The notes below the pieces were generated by a model, which was not told the DNA's origin, searched no databases, and was given only the letters and a program-made list of their open reading frames with translations. A stretch of DNA of 64,000 nucleotides from assembly GCF_008085905.1 (NCBI RefSeq), contig NZ_VSFF01000014.1:1-64000 (forward strand), given 5' to 3'. Origin of the DNA: Actinomadura syzygii (lineage in GTDB: Bacteria; Actinomycetota; Actinomycetes; Streptosporangiales; Streptosporangiaceae). This document shows, one piece after another, positions 8,271 to 16,778 of this stretch (position 1 is the first letter of the stretch; each line of letters opens with the position of its first letter). Made by a program: the position numbers and the translations under genes.

Positions 8271-8643
8271 TGGTGGAGGTGGCGGGAATCGAACCCGCGT
8301 CCTTCGGTGATGGGTCAGGGCTTCTCCGGGTGCAGCCTGCTTGGCGTTTTCTCAGTCCCGGCGCTCACGCAGGCGTGTCGCCGACGGGCTCAGTCGCTGT
8401 TTGTTGTTCCTACCTGCCCCGCGACCGGGCTGGTAGGTGGAGTCTCCTTACGATGCCAGACCCCGGTTCGGAGACGCTACCGGGCTGACAGAGTTCGCTC
8501 CTCGCTCAGGCGGCGAGGGCGAACTCAGACTGCTTCTTGTTGGCAGTTATTGGTTTGCTGTCACAGGATTTACGAGGTCACGACAGCAACCCTCGACCCG
8601 CTTCCCCTGGCTCGAACGACCGAAGTCGAAGCCGGTCACCCCC
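8271..8643 (-). ncRNA. ssrA: Transfer-messenger RNA (tmRNA)
   Basis: tmRNA rescues stalled ribosomes with SmpB and tags the truncated protein for proteolysis. The 5' end GGGGGTG pairs with the 3' end CACCTCC to form the tRNA-like acceptor stem, the CCA is encoded, and the T-arm GGTTCGATTCC is present. The tag frame starts at a GCC resume codon and encodes ANKKQSEFALAA followed by TGA, with the ALAA end that ClpXP-type proteases recognise. The length, about 373 nt, is normal. The 3' end faces the integrase gene and is a preferred integration site for genomic islands. smpB lies 2.3 kb away on the same strand. Confidence 0.97.
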
Positions 8644-8967
8644 ATGTTGAGTTGTCAAAACGGGCGCCCGAGGACGTCCGCTAGACGACGTTACAAGGAT
8701 AACGCGGTAACCGGCAACGTAATTCCCCGGCCGAGGGGCACCGTGAGCCCCGGTGGGCGTGCGCGTGGCGCGCCCACCGGGGTCGACCGGCAGGGTCGGG
8801 CCGGTCCGGACGGCAGAGCCTCCCCCGAGACGAGGCTCTGGTCTCATCACGGCGACTGAGTCCGCAACCCCCCAAGCGGAACCTCAGTCACCTGGAAAGA
8901 CGCACGGGGGTGACGGGATGGTTGCCCCCAGGGCGTAAAGAGCTGACAAACTCGCGGCGCGGCCTGG
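8644..8967. other. ssrA upstream region and PBP 3' flank with hairpins
   Basis: No gene is seen. Perfect hairpins occur at 8748-8782 (CCCCGGTGGGCG and complement, 12 bp) and 8815-8839 (AGAGCCTC and complement). A third inverted repeat, GACTGAG...CTCAGTC, spans 8854-8889. They lie just downstream of the PBP-like gene and can terminate its transcript. The ssrA promoter must lie in 8644-8747; a TTGACA on the minus strand at 8653-8658 is too close to the mature 5' end to be its -35. Confidence 0.55.
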
Positions 8968-10929
8968 TCAGCCTGTGGTTCGGGCGGTGCGCGGAACGCC
9001 GCGCAGGAAGAGCGCGGCGATCTGGGCGGTGGGGACGCGGCCCTCGACGGCGAGCGCGAAGGCGCGGTCTCCGGCGGAGCCGACGAACCAGGAGACCGTC
9101 TTCGTGCGTCCGCCCTCCTCGTAGGTGGCGAGCGCGGCCACGCCGACGACGTCGCCGGACACGCGGGCGGGCCGCGCGTTCCCGCGCTTCGCCGTCTGGT
9201 CGAGGACCTTCTTGAGGCCAGCGATCGGCTCTGCCTGGAGGCTCTGCGCCTGCGGCGGCTGGACGGTCTGCTGGATGTCCTTCAGCACGTACGGCGGCCG
9301 CCAGGTGCCGCTCTGCGCCGCGCCCGCGACCAGGGCCATCGCGAGCGGGCTCACCCGGACGTTCCCCTCCCCGACCATCATCGCGGCCTTCTCGCCGTCG
9401 TTGGCCGGGGCCGGCACGGAGCCGGTGAAGGCGGGGACACTGAGCCCGTAGTCCTTGCCGAGGCCGAACTGCGACGCCTCCTTGACGAGGGTCTGCGCGT
9501 CCAGTCTGGAGCCGAGCTGGGCGAGGGCGGTCTTGCAGGACGCGGCGAAGTGGTCGGCCAGGGTGGCCTTGGGAAGGGTCCTGTTGGTGAACGTCTTGTC
9601 GCCGATGGTGACGGTGCCGGGGCAGGTCGTCTCCGTGGACGCCTTCATCCCCGCCTGGGAGAACAGCGCCTCGGTCGACACGATGCCGAACGCCAGTCCG
9701 GGCGGGTAGCGGCCCTCGAACGCGAGGTTGCGGCCGTTCGTCCCGTGGTTGGACACGGCCCGCACCTCGCCGGTGCTCGGCCGGACCTCCACCAGCGACG
9801 CCGGATAGGGCAGCTTGCTGAGGGCGTTGTCGGCGCGCGCCTGGAAGGCCGGGTCGAGGGTCGTCTGCACCGCCTGCGGCTTCTGGCCCTCCCAGGAGCG
9901 CAGCTCCTCGGTGTTCTTGCCGCTCTCGTCCTGCGCGACGACCTGGACGGTCGGGGTGCCCGCCAGGCGGCGCTGCTGGAGGAGCTGGATGCCGCTGACG
10001 CCGATCGTGTCGCCCGGCTGGTAGGGGGCGCCGACCTGCTGGAGGCGGTCGGCGGTCGCGGGGCCGAGGCCGCCGACCAGCTCGGGCGCGTAGCCGGGCG
10101 CGATCGGCGCCTGGATGCCCTTGAACTGGAGCCCCGGCACGTTGCCGAGCCGCTGGATCAGCCCCCAGTGCGCGGGGACCTGGAGGGTCAGCAGCGGCAG
10201 GAACTCCTGCGGCGGGGCGGACCGGACGCGGCCGAGGAGGCGCTCGGCGTCCAGCCGCCGGCCCCCGTCGATCTTGGTCTGCTTGGTGAGCAGGTCGATG
10301 GTGCGCTTCGGGTCGGCGAGCTGGCCGGGGTACACGCCGACCATGTACGCGCCGGTCACCCGCAGCACGGACCGGCCCTGCGTGTCGGTGATCTGGGCGC
10401 GCTTCGGCACCTTGGTCACCACCGCGAGCCGCTGCCCCTGCCGCAGCTTCGTGTGGATGATGGACGGGCTCCACACGATCTTCCACTTGCCGCCGACACG
10501 CTTCAGGTGCATCAGCCCCGGGTACTCCCACGGCTGGCCGTTCTCACCGAGGTCGATCTTCACGGTGAAGCGCGCGTCGGCCTCGTCGCCCTTCTTGACG
10601 ATCTGGTCGACCTCGCTGCCCGGCACCTCGGTGCCGAGGGACAGCCGCAGGGACGCCGCGTCGAGCTGCTGCCGGACGCGGCTCAGCGCGTCCTGCACCT
10701 GGTCGCGGTCGAGGCCGACGGTCCGCCCGGCGGCGGCGTGGTAGTTGCCGACCTGCCAGGCGATCAGGAAGTCGCGGACGGCGGGCATCGCGGACGGCTC
10801 CGCCCAGCACCCGGTGGTCATCGTCGCGACGAGGGCGCCGCACCCCGCGAGCGCGACCGCCCGGCGGCCGCGCCTCCAGGCCGGCGTCCGCGTCCCCGCC
10901 GGAGCCCGCCTCCGGCCGCGCTTGCTCAT
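8968..10929 (-). CDS. Penicillin-binding-protein-like lipoprotein, catalytic motifs lost
   Basis: A 653-residue exported protein. A lipoprotein-type signal (VATMTTGC, Cys at about 41) is followed by an NTF2/MecA_N-like domain (about 45-160), a PBP dimerisation region and a transpeptidase-like domain (about 350-640). The fold is recognisable, but the active site is not. The usual PGSTFK around the catalytic Ser-x-x-Lys reads PPGLAFG (409-415), SxN reads SCK (464-466), and KTG has become GDVVG (about 592). It therefore should not cross-link peptidoglycan or bind penicillin covalently, yet the frame is intact over 650 codons. A regulatory or scaffolding role in wall synthesis is inference. ATG 10929 is chosen because AAGGG lies 5 bp upstream; GTG 10935 is an alternative. 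It follows smpB closely and is probably cotranscribed. Confidence 0.85.
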   Translation of the reverse strand: MSKRGRRRAPAGTRTPAWRRGRRAVALAGCGALVATMTTGCWAEPSAMPAVRDFLIAWQVGNYHAAAGRTVGLDRDQVQDALSRVRQQLDAASLRLSLGTEVPGSEVDQIVKKGDEADARFTVKIDLGENGQPWEYPGLMHLKRVGGKWKIVWSPSIIHTKLRQGQRLAVVTKVPKRAQITDTQGRSVLRVTGAYMVGVYPGQLADPKRTIDLLTKQTKIDGGRRLDAERLLGRVRSAPPQEFLPLLTLQVPAHWGLIQRLGNVPGLQFKGIQAPIAPGYAPELVGGLGPATADRLQQVGAPYQPGDTIGVSGIQLLQQRRLAGTPTVQVVAQDESGKNTEELRSWEGQKPQAVQTTLDPAFQARADNALSKLPYPASLVEVRPSTGEVRAVSNHGTNGRNLAFEGRYPPGLAFGIVSTEALFSQAGMKASTETTCPGTVTIGDKTFTNRTLPKATLADHFAASCKTALAQLGSRLDAQTLVKEASQFGLGKDYGLSVPAFTGSVPAPANDGEKAAMMVGEGNVRVSPLAMALVAGAAQSGTWRPPYVLKDIQQTVQPPQAQSLQAEPIAGLKKVLDQTAKRGNARPARVSGDVVGVAALATYEEGGRTKTVSWFVGSAGDRAFALAVEGRVPTAQIAALFLRGVPRTARTTG

Positions 10930-10938
10930 CGACACCCT

Positions 10939-11430
10939 TCACCGTCTCCTGAACCGGGCCGCCGCAGCCTTCTGCATCTCGCGATCGGCCTCCCGCTTTG
11001 CGATGGCCTGACGCTTGTCGTACGACTTCTTACCACGGGCCAGGCCGATCTCGACCTTGGCCTTGCCGTCCTTGAAGTACAGCGAGAGCGGGATCAGCGT
11101 CCAGCCCGGTTCCTCCGACTTGGTGATGATCTTCTGGATCTCGCGCTTGTGCAGGAGGAGCTTGCGGCGGCGGCGCGGCGCGTGGTTCGTCCAGGTCCCC
11201 TGGGTGTACTCGGGGATGTGGACGTTCTCCAGCCAGATCTCGCCGTCCCGCACATGGGCGAAGCCGTCGACGAGGGACGCGCGGCCCGCGCGCAGCGCCT
11301 TGACCTCGGTGCCCATCAGCACCATGCCCGCCTCCCACGTGTCGTCGATGTGGTAGTCGTAGCGGGCCCGCTTGTTCTGGGCGATCAGCTTGTTCGACGT
11401 GTCCTTCTTGCGCCCGGTGTCCCGTGCCAC
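10939..11430 (-). CDS. smpB: SsrA-binding protein SmpB
   Basis: A 163-residue RNA-binding protein that escorts tmRNA to stalled ribosomes. Recognisable segments are NKRARYDYHIDDTWEAG, MGTEVKALRAGRASLVDGF, HIPEYTQGTW and the basic C-terminal tail GLARGKKSYDKRQAIAKRE, which reads the empty mRNA channel. Length is normal. The PBP-like gene begins 9 bp beyond its stop, and ssrA follows that gene. ftsX and ftsE lie upstream, an order often conserved in actinobacteria. Confidence 0.97.
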   Translation of the reverse strand: MARDTGRKKDTSNKLIAQNKRARYDYHIDDTWEAGMVLMGTEVKALRAGRASLVDGFAHVRDGEIWLENVHIPEYTQGTWTNHAPRRRRKLLLHKREIQKIITKSEEPGWTLIPLSLYFKDGKAKVEIGLARGKKSYDKRQAIAKREADREMQKAAAARFRRR

Positions 11431-11659
11431 TTCGTCAGTCCTTGTCCGTCGCGTGCAGGCCGCGCAGCACCGTCCGGGCGCGGCGCTCGGCCTCCCTGGG
11501 TGGCCGGTCGAAGCCCTTCTCGTATGTACGCGATCCTACGATCACCGCGCGGCTCGTAGGTCACGACGGGCCCGCCGACAAGGGGCCGGAACATGCGGCA
11601 AGTCTAGGGCGGCACGGGGCACACCGGACCCGGCGGTCCCGCCGGATCCGGTCATCGCG
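11431..11659. other. Gap between ftsX and smpB
   Basis: This 229-base gap holds short minus-strand frames, one of which would end with a TGA near 11437, but none is recognisable. It presumably carries the smpB promoter. I do not support a gene here. Confidence 0.4.
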
Positions 11660-12565
11660 TCAGATTCGCAGATATCTCCGGAGCGTCAGGAACGACGAGA
11701 GGGCACAGAGCAGGACTCCGAAGCAGATCGACACGATCATGACGGCTATCACCGTGCTCCAGCCGAGCTGGCTGACGAGCTGGACGTCGCCCGCCAGTCT
11801 GTCGATCAGCAGTGTCTTGCTGAACACAAGCAAGATGGAGGCGAACAGCCCTCCGATCAGGCCCGCGATCGCGCCCTCCAGGATGAACGGCATCTGGATA
11901 TAGGTGTTGGAGGCGCCGACCAGCCGCATGATGCCCGTCTCCCGGCGCCGGTTGAACGCCGACAGCCGGACGGTGTTGCCGACCAGCATCACCGCGGCCA
12001 CCACCTGGATCAGCGCGATCATCAGCGCGGCGACCTGGAGGCCGTTCAGGATCCGGAAGAACCGCTTGAGGATCTCCTGCTCGTTGATCACCGTGTCCAC
12101 GCCGGGACGGCCGAGCACCGCCTGCGCGACCGCCTTGTACTCCTCCGGGTTCTTGAGCTTCACCCGGAACGAGTCGGGGATGTCGCCTTCGCGGGTGCTC
12201 TCGACGAAGCCGGGCGAGCCGGAGAAGCGGTCCTTGAAGCGGGTGTATGCCTGCTGCTTGCTCTCGTACTGGACGCCGGAGACCTGCGGCATCCCCTTCA
12301 GCTGCGACTGGAGCGCCTGCCGCTGCTGGTCGGAGACGTCCTGCTTCTGGCAGCTCGGATTGGAGCTGGTCTTCGCGCACAGGAAGATCGAGACCTCGAT
12401 CTTGTCGTACCAGTAGCTCTTGGACGCGCGGACCTGTTCGCGCAGGAGCATCCCTGTGCCGAAGAGCGCCATGGCGATGGCGACGGTGATGACGAGGGAG
12501 ATCGTCATCGTCATGTTCCGGCGGAGACCGATCCAGATCTCCTGGAGAACGAACTGTACGCGCAT
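11660..12565 (-). CDS. ftsX: Cell-division ABC-type permease FtsX
   Basis: A 301-residue membrane protein that works with the ATPase FtsE to activate peptidoglycan hydrolases at the division site. There is a first membrane segment (about 22-42, MTISLVITVAIAMALFGTG) and an extracellular domain of about 120 residues. Three C-terminal membrane segments follow: the regions around ALMIALIQVVAAVMLVG, FILEGAIAGLIGGLFASI and STVIAVMIVSICFGVLLC. It is downstream of ftsE on the same strand, but separated by an unusually wide 179-bp gap with no gene in it. Start ATG 12565; length typical of actinobacterial FtsX. Confidence 0.95.
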   Translation of the reverse strand: MRVQFVLQEIWIGLRRNMTMTISLVITVAIAMALFGTGMLLREQVRASKSYWYDKIEVSIFLCAKTSSNPSCQKQDVSDQQRQALQSQLKGMPQVSGVQYESKQQAYTRFKDRFSGSPGFVESTREGDIPDSFRVKLKNPEEYKAVAQAVLGRPGVDTVINEQEILKRFFRILNGLQVAALMIALIQVVAAVMLVGNTVRLSAFNRRRETGIMRLVGASNTYIQMPFILEGAIAGLIGGLFASILLVFSKTLLIDRLAGDVQLVSQLGWSTVIAVMIVSICFGVLLCALSSFLTLRRYLRI

Positions 12566-12744
12566 GCCTCGCTGTCCTTGATCGCCTGTGTCCCGCCGGA
12601 AGCCTGGGCCGTCCGCTCCGGAACACGGCCGGAGCGCGGCCTGAAAGCGGCCCGGGCGCGGCCCGATGCGGGGGTCCTGCCTCTGGGCCTCGGGGTTTCG
12701 TACGACCCGGCAGGAATCGATGGTTCAGATGGTCTGGTACGCGG

Positions 12745-13434
12745 TTAGTACGCCTGTCCGTACACGCCGCGCGACTGGTCGCGGACGACCCGGCCGTCCT
12801 CCAGCTCGACGACGCGCTTGCGGAACGCGTCGACGATCGCGGCGTCGTGGGTGGCCATGACGACGGTGGTGCCGGTCCGGTTGATGCGGTCCAGCACCTT
12901 CATGATGCCGATCGAGGTGGCGGGGTCGATGTTCCCCGTCGGCTCGTCCGCCAGCAGGATCATCGGCCGGTTGACGAACGCCCGCGCGATGGCGACGCGC
13001 TGCTGCTCGCCGCCGGACAGCTCGTCCGGCATCCGGTGGGCCTTGCCCTCCAGGCCGACGAGGTCGATGACCTCGGGGACGACCTTGCCGATGAAGCGCC
13101 GCGGCTTGCCGATCACCTCTAGGGCGAAAGCGACGTTCTCGAAGACGTTCTTGTTGGGGAGAAGGCGGAAGTCCTGGAAGACGCAGCCGATCCTGCGGCG
13201 CAGGTGCGGCACCTTCCAGTTGCTCAGCCTGCTCAGGTCCTTGCCGGCCACGTGCACGTGACCCTGGGAAGGACGCTCCTCTTTGAGGATGAGGCGCAGG
13301 AAGGTCGACTTCCCCGAGCCGGACGGACCCACCAGGAACAGGAACTCGCCCTTTTCGATGGCGACGTTCACATGCTGCAGAGCGGGCCGGTTCTGGCTCG
13401 GGTAGACCTTGGTGACGTTGTCGAAATGGATCAC
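12745..13434 (-). CDS. ftsE: Cell-division ATP-binding protein FtsE
   Basis: A 229-residue ABC ATPase, cytoplasmic partner of FtsX. The nucleotide-binding motifs are complete: Walker A GPSGSGKST, Q-loop VFQDFRLLPNKNV, signature LSGGEQQRVAIARA, Walker B MILLADEPTGN and the switch His in VVMATHD. The start is GTG at 13434 (GTGATCCACTTC). It is first in the ftsE-ftsX-smpB-PBP-like gene order, reading away from a 478-bp gap that should contain its promoter. Confidence 0.97.
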   Translation of the reverse strand: MIHFDNVTKVYPSQNRPALQHVNVAIEKGEFLFLVGPSGSGKSTFLRLILKEERPSQGHVHVAGKDLSRLSNWKVPHLRRRIGCVFQDFRLLPNKNVFENVAFALEVIGKPRRFIGKVVPEVIDLVGLEGKAHRMPDELSGGEQQRVAIARAFVNRPMILLADEPTGNIDPATSIGIMKVLDRINRTGTTVVMATHDAAIVDAFRKRVVELEDGRVVRDQSRGVYGQAY

Positions 13435-13912
13435 GGCTGCATCACGGCGGTTCAGTCTAGGGGTTGGGGAGCGGCCCGGCGCTCGGTCGCGGACTCGTCC
13501 GCGCCTCGCGTTCTGCGCCGCCCGGCTCCGCGACCAGGTGGGACGCTGAGCCTTGGAGCAGTGTAGAGGGGTGAGTCAACTGGCTCGTCCCACTCGGAGT
13601 GGTACGGCCTCCCAGCGGCGGCGAGGCGTCCGATCGGTGAACATTCGTCGTCCGGTTCGCGGAGGGCCGGGGCCGGGTACACCGAACGGGCACCGCGAGC
13701 GTGCGGTGCGTGCCGTCCGATCAGTGCCATGCGAACCCGTCTCCCGACGTCCGGCCGTTTCGTACCGTCTAGCTCCCGGACTTGCCGGAACGACCATACA
13801 GTCCGGCTACGCTGGATGATGGCGAAAGATACCTAATGGGTGGACGTACACCCGGAGGGTGGACGTTTCGCGCACGGACCCGCATGCCGTTCTCGGAGAT
13901 TGGGGCCACGAC
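13435..13912. other. Divergent intergenic region upstream of ftsE
   Basis: About 480 bases between ftsE and the small zinc-ribbon protein. Several open frames occur on both strands, but none has a ribosome binding site or recognisable sequence. It should hold divergent promoters; I cannot pick out clear -35/-10 boxes. Confidence 0.45.
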
Positions 13913-14098
13913 ATGAGCTGCGAACATCTGATCTGCGCTCGGTGCTCGAACCCGGTGGTCGACGGACGCTGCCCCACCTGCCGCGAGGCCCGGTCGGAGC
14001 TGCACCGGCACGGCCCCTCGGTGCCGCCGTCGGTCGTCCTGGCCGGGCTTGTCGCACTGTTCTTCGTCGCGCTCGTCCTGCAGCGCGTCTACGGCTAG
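13913..14098 (+). CDS. Small conserved zinc-ribbon/membrane protein
   Basis: A 61-residue protein starting MSCEHLICARCSNPVVDG. Four cysteines in CxxxxxxCxxC and CPTC spacing suggest a small zinc ribbon, followed by one membrane helix (about 40-58, VVLAGLVALFFVALVLQ). Similar short proteins of unknown function occur in actinobacteria. The ATG at 13913 is preferred because the protein then begins at the Cys-rich part; an in-frame GTG at 13859 would add 18 residues. It converges with the lipoprotein gene at 14110. Confidence 0.6.
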   Translation: MSCEHLICARCSNPVVDGRCPTCREARSELHRHGPSVPPSVVLAGLVALFFVALVLQRVYG

Positions 14099-14109
14099 GC
14101 CAGGGGCCG

Positions 14110-15201
14110 CTAGGGCTTTTTGATCGGCGGGGTGGCGGCCTTGGAGATCGCCCCGTCGTCGGCCACCAGGTGCGCCTTGGCCTGGGTCTTGCCCTTCTTC
14201 GCCCGGGGCGGGTCGTAGGCGGCGAAATGGAGGGTCGCCGTAGTGTCGACCTCGTTGCCCTCGACGGTGCCGTCGAGCAGGTGCTCCGCCTCTTCCGGGA
14301 TCTCCGGCTTCGCGGTGGACGGCTCCTTCGCGACAAGGGAGCTGGTGCGGAACAGGGAGTAGATGATGAGGCCGCCGCCGTGCTCCGTCCGCAGCCCGAA
14401 GTAGTGGAACGGCGTCGCGGTGTAGACGACCTGGAGCGTGAGGTCGTGTTTTTTGGCGTCCTTCTTGGCCCGCTTGGCCTTCTGGTAATAGCCCGTCGTG
14501 GTGGCACCGGACTTCATCACCTTGGCTGCGACGCTCCCCGGTCCCTCCGCCGCCATCGTCGCCTGGATGCCGCCCACATCACGCGGACGGATCAGCACCG
14601 ACGGATCGTCCGAGCCGAGCGCGGTCGCGTACCCGGCGTCGTCGATCTCGACCTTCGGTTCCTTCGCCTTCGGCTGGAGAAGGGTCGCGAGCGTCAGCTT
14701 CCACGAGTCGGACGGCCCGCGCAGGACGAACGCCATCAGCGCCTTGCGCTTGCTCTTGGACTCCCCCGCGACCGAGCGGTCCACGGACGCCACGAACCAC
14801 TGCGGGTAACCGTCGTCCTTGAGTTTCGGCACGTACAGCTTGGGGTCGCCGTACACGAACCGCCGCACTGGGTCGCCGTCGTAGGCCGCCTTGCGGAACT
14901 CGGCCGCGGTGAGCTGGGACTGGCCGTCCGACGTCCAGGTCAGCGCCAGCCGCTCGTCGCCCGCCGCGCGTGCCACGTCCTCGTCGGTGACATAGGTACG
15001 GAACGCGCGTTCCGCGACCTTCGGGGTCAGCGGGACGGCCGGCGGCGGCGACGTCGAGGGCATGCTGACGGTGGGCCGCGCCTCCGTCCGGCCCTCCCCG
15101 CCCGCCGCGCAGCCCGCGGCGAGCGGCAGGACGAGGGCCGCACCGGCCACGACCGTCCGCGTGAATCCGTACACAGATCCGTCCCCCGGACCGAGCTCCA
15201 T
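14110..15201 (-). CDS. Putative lipoprotein, paralogue of 16779-17774
   Basis: A 363-residue predicted lipoprotein with a signal region ending AAGC. The mature part contains VPKLKDDGYPQWFVASV, which matches VxRLTGYPHWFASAV in the lipoprotein on the other side of prfB, as does the block around TPFHYFGLRTEHGGGLIIYSL. The two are diverged paralogues, probably with the same extracytoplasmic role. I do not recognise a function. ATG 15201 is chosen because GGAGGA lies 8 bp upstream. Divergent from prfB. Confidence 0.7.
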   Translation of the reverse strand: MELGPGDGSVYGFTRTVVAGAALVLPLAAGCAAGGEGRTEARPTVSMPSTSPPPAVPLTPKVAERAFRTYVTDEDVARAAGDERLALTWTSDGQSQLTAAEFRKAAYDGDPVRRFVYGDPKLYVPKLKDDGYPQWFVASVDRSVAGESKSKRKALMAFVLRGPSDSWKLTLATLLQPKAKEPKVEIDDAGYATALGSDDPSVLIRPRDVGGIQATMAAEGPGSVAAKVMKSGATTTGYYQKAKRAKKDAKKHDLTLQVVYTATPFHYFGLRTEHGGGLIIYSLFRTSSLVAKEPSTAKPEIPEEAEHLLDGTVEGNEVDTTATLHFAAYDPPRAKKGKTQAKAHLVADDGAISKAATPPIKKP

Positions 15202-15332
15202 GCCGACCGTCCTCCGGCCGGGCTCCCTCGGCCCGTGATTCTTCCACCAACATGATATTGGCGGGACGCCCGGCCGGTCGTCCGGCACGGAAGGCGCGGG
15301 CCGCCTGCGCGCCGCCCGTGCGGCGCCCCGCG

Positions 15333-15341
15333 TTGTCCACA
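15333..15341 (+). promoter_or_regulatory. DnaA-box-like 9-mer upstream of prfB
   Basis: TTGTCCACA, the form of DnaA box favoured in high-GC actinobacteria, about 50 bp upstream of the prfB start. It is a single site, so not an origin; any regulatory role is unproven. Confidence 0.3.
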
Positions 15342-15391
15342 GGGCGTCGGCGCGCGACCAGCAGTGCCGGGACGGCGCTAAGCTCGGGGGC

Positions 15392-16498
15392 GTGGCAGGC
15401 ATCGAACCGGAAGAGGAGCTCAAGGAGCTCGGCTCGACACTGTCCGGCATCGAGCAGGTGCTGGACCTCGACGGCATGCGGCGCGACATCGCCGAGCTGC
15501 GCGAGCAGTCCGCCGACCCCGAGCTGTGGAACGACCAGGAGCGCGCCCAGTCGGTGACGCGCCGCCTGTCCTACCTGGAGAGCGAGCTCAACCGCGTCGA
15601 GGCGCTGCGCCAGCGGCTGGACGACACCGTCACGCTCTACGAGCTCGCCGGCGAGATGGACGACGAGGCCACCCGCACGGAGGCCGACGAGGAGCTCGCC
15701 GCCCTGCGCAAGGCCGTCCAGCAGCTCGAGGTCCGCACCCTGATGTCGGGCGAGTACGACGCCCGCGAGGCGCTCGTCACGATCAACGCGCAGGCGGGCG
15801 GGGTCGACGCCGCCGACTGGGCGGAGCAGCTCCAGCGCATGTACCTGCGGTGGGCCGAGCGCCACAACTACCCGACCGAGGTGTATGACACGTCCTACGC
15901 CGAAGAGGCCGGGATCAAGTCGACGACCTTCACCGTCAAGGCCCCCTACGCCTACGGGACGCTGCGCGGCGAGCACGGGACGCACCGCCTCGTCCGCATC
16001 TCCCCGTTCGACAACCAGGGCCGCCGCCAGACGTCGTTCGCCGGGCTGGACGTCGTGCCCGTGGTCGAGCAGAGCGACCACGTCGACATCGACGACAGCG
16101 AGCTGCGTATCGACGTGTACCGGTCGTCCGGGCCGGGTGGCCAGGGCGTCAACACCACCGACTCCGCGGTGCGGATCACCCACATCCCCAGCGGGATCGT
16201 CGTGTCCTGCCAGAACGAGCGCAGCCAGATCCAGAACAAGGCGACGGCGATGAACGTCCTGCAGGCGAAGCTCCTGGAGCGCAAGCGGCAGGAGGAGGCG
16301 GAGAAGATGTCCGCCCTGCGCGGCGAGGGCACGAGCAGCTGGGGCACCCAGATCCGCAACTACGTGCTGCACCCGTACCAGATCGTGAAGGACCTGCGCA
16401 CCGGCGTCGAGGTCGGCAACCCGTCCGGGGTGCTCGACGGCGACATCGACGAGTTCATCGAGGCCGAGATCCGCTGGATGCGCCAGCAGGAGCAGTAG
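15392..16498 (+). CDS. prfB: Peptide chain release factor 2
   Basis: A 368-residue class I release factor for UGA and UAA stops. The peptidyl-tRNA hydrolysis loop is SSGPGGQGVNTTDSAV (GGQ motif) and the stop-reading tripeptide is SPF in LVRISPFDNQGRR. Start is GTG at 15392. Unlike the enterobacterial gene, it has no in-frame stop or programmed frameshift near the start. It is flanked by two paralogous lipoproteins; in many actinobacteria prfB lies directly upstream of ftsE, so the region has been rearranged or gained genes. Confidence 0.97.
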   Translation: MAGIEPEEELKELGSTLSGIEQVLDLDGMRRDIAELREQSADPELWNDQERAQSVTRRLSYLESELNRVEALRQRLDDTVTLYELAGEMDDEATRTEADEELAALRKAVQQLEVRTLMSGEYDAREALVTINAQAGGVDAADWAEQLQRMYLRWAERHNYPTEVYDTSYAEEAGIKSTTFTVKAPYAYGTLRGEHGTHRLVRISPFDNQGRRQTSFAGLDVVPVVEQSDHVDIDDSELRIDVYRSSGPGGQGVNTTDSAVRITHIPSGIVVSCQNERSQIQNKATAMNVLQAKLLERKRQEEAEKMSALRGEGTSSWGTQIRNYVLHPYQIVKDLRTGVEVGNPSGVLDGDIDEFIEAEIRWMRQQEQ

Positions 16499-16778
16499 CC
16501 CCCACGGCGCTCCTCGGCAGTAGCCCCTCGGTGCTCCTTGGCGGCGCTTGGCAGTGCCCGGCGGCATTCCGGGTAGTGGCCTGACACGGCCCTGGTAGCG
16601 GCCCGGCGGCGTTCCTCGTGGTGGCCCGGTAGCGGCCCTGGTAGTGGCCCCGACCGTGGCGATGAGCCCCGCCCCGAGAACTTTCTCGGCGAGTTTCAGA
16701 TTCAGAGCGTGACCTGTCGGTCACTCTGCGAAGATGTCCTGCGGTCCGGATCGCCGACGCCATATCGGGGGGCTTCGC
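16499..16778. repeat. Intergenic imperfect direct repeats after prfB
   Basis: The gap carries several diverged copies of a GGTAGTGGCC or GGTAGCGGCC core mixed with CCCGGCGGCATTCC-like blocks between about 16510 and 16660. The pattern looks like a decayed tandem repeat. The last 100 bases should hold the promoter of the next lipoprotein gene. Confidence 0.5.

Noticed and set aside
8653..8658. TTGACA upstream of ssrA as its -35 box
   Set aside because: It lies only about 10-15 bases from the mature 5' end and has no -10 box at proper spacing.
15392..15480. Programmed frameshift in prfB
   Set aside because: I looked for the internal TGA and Shine-Dalgarno-like element of enterobacterial prfB; the gene is one uninterrupted frame.
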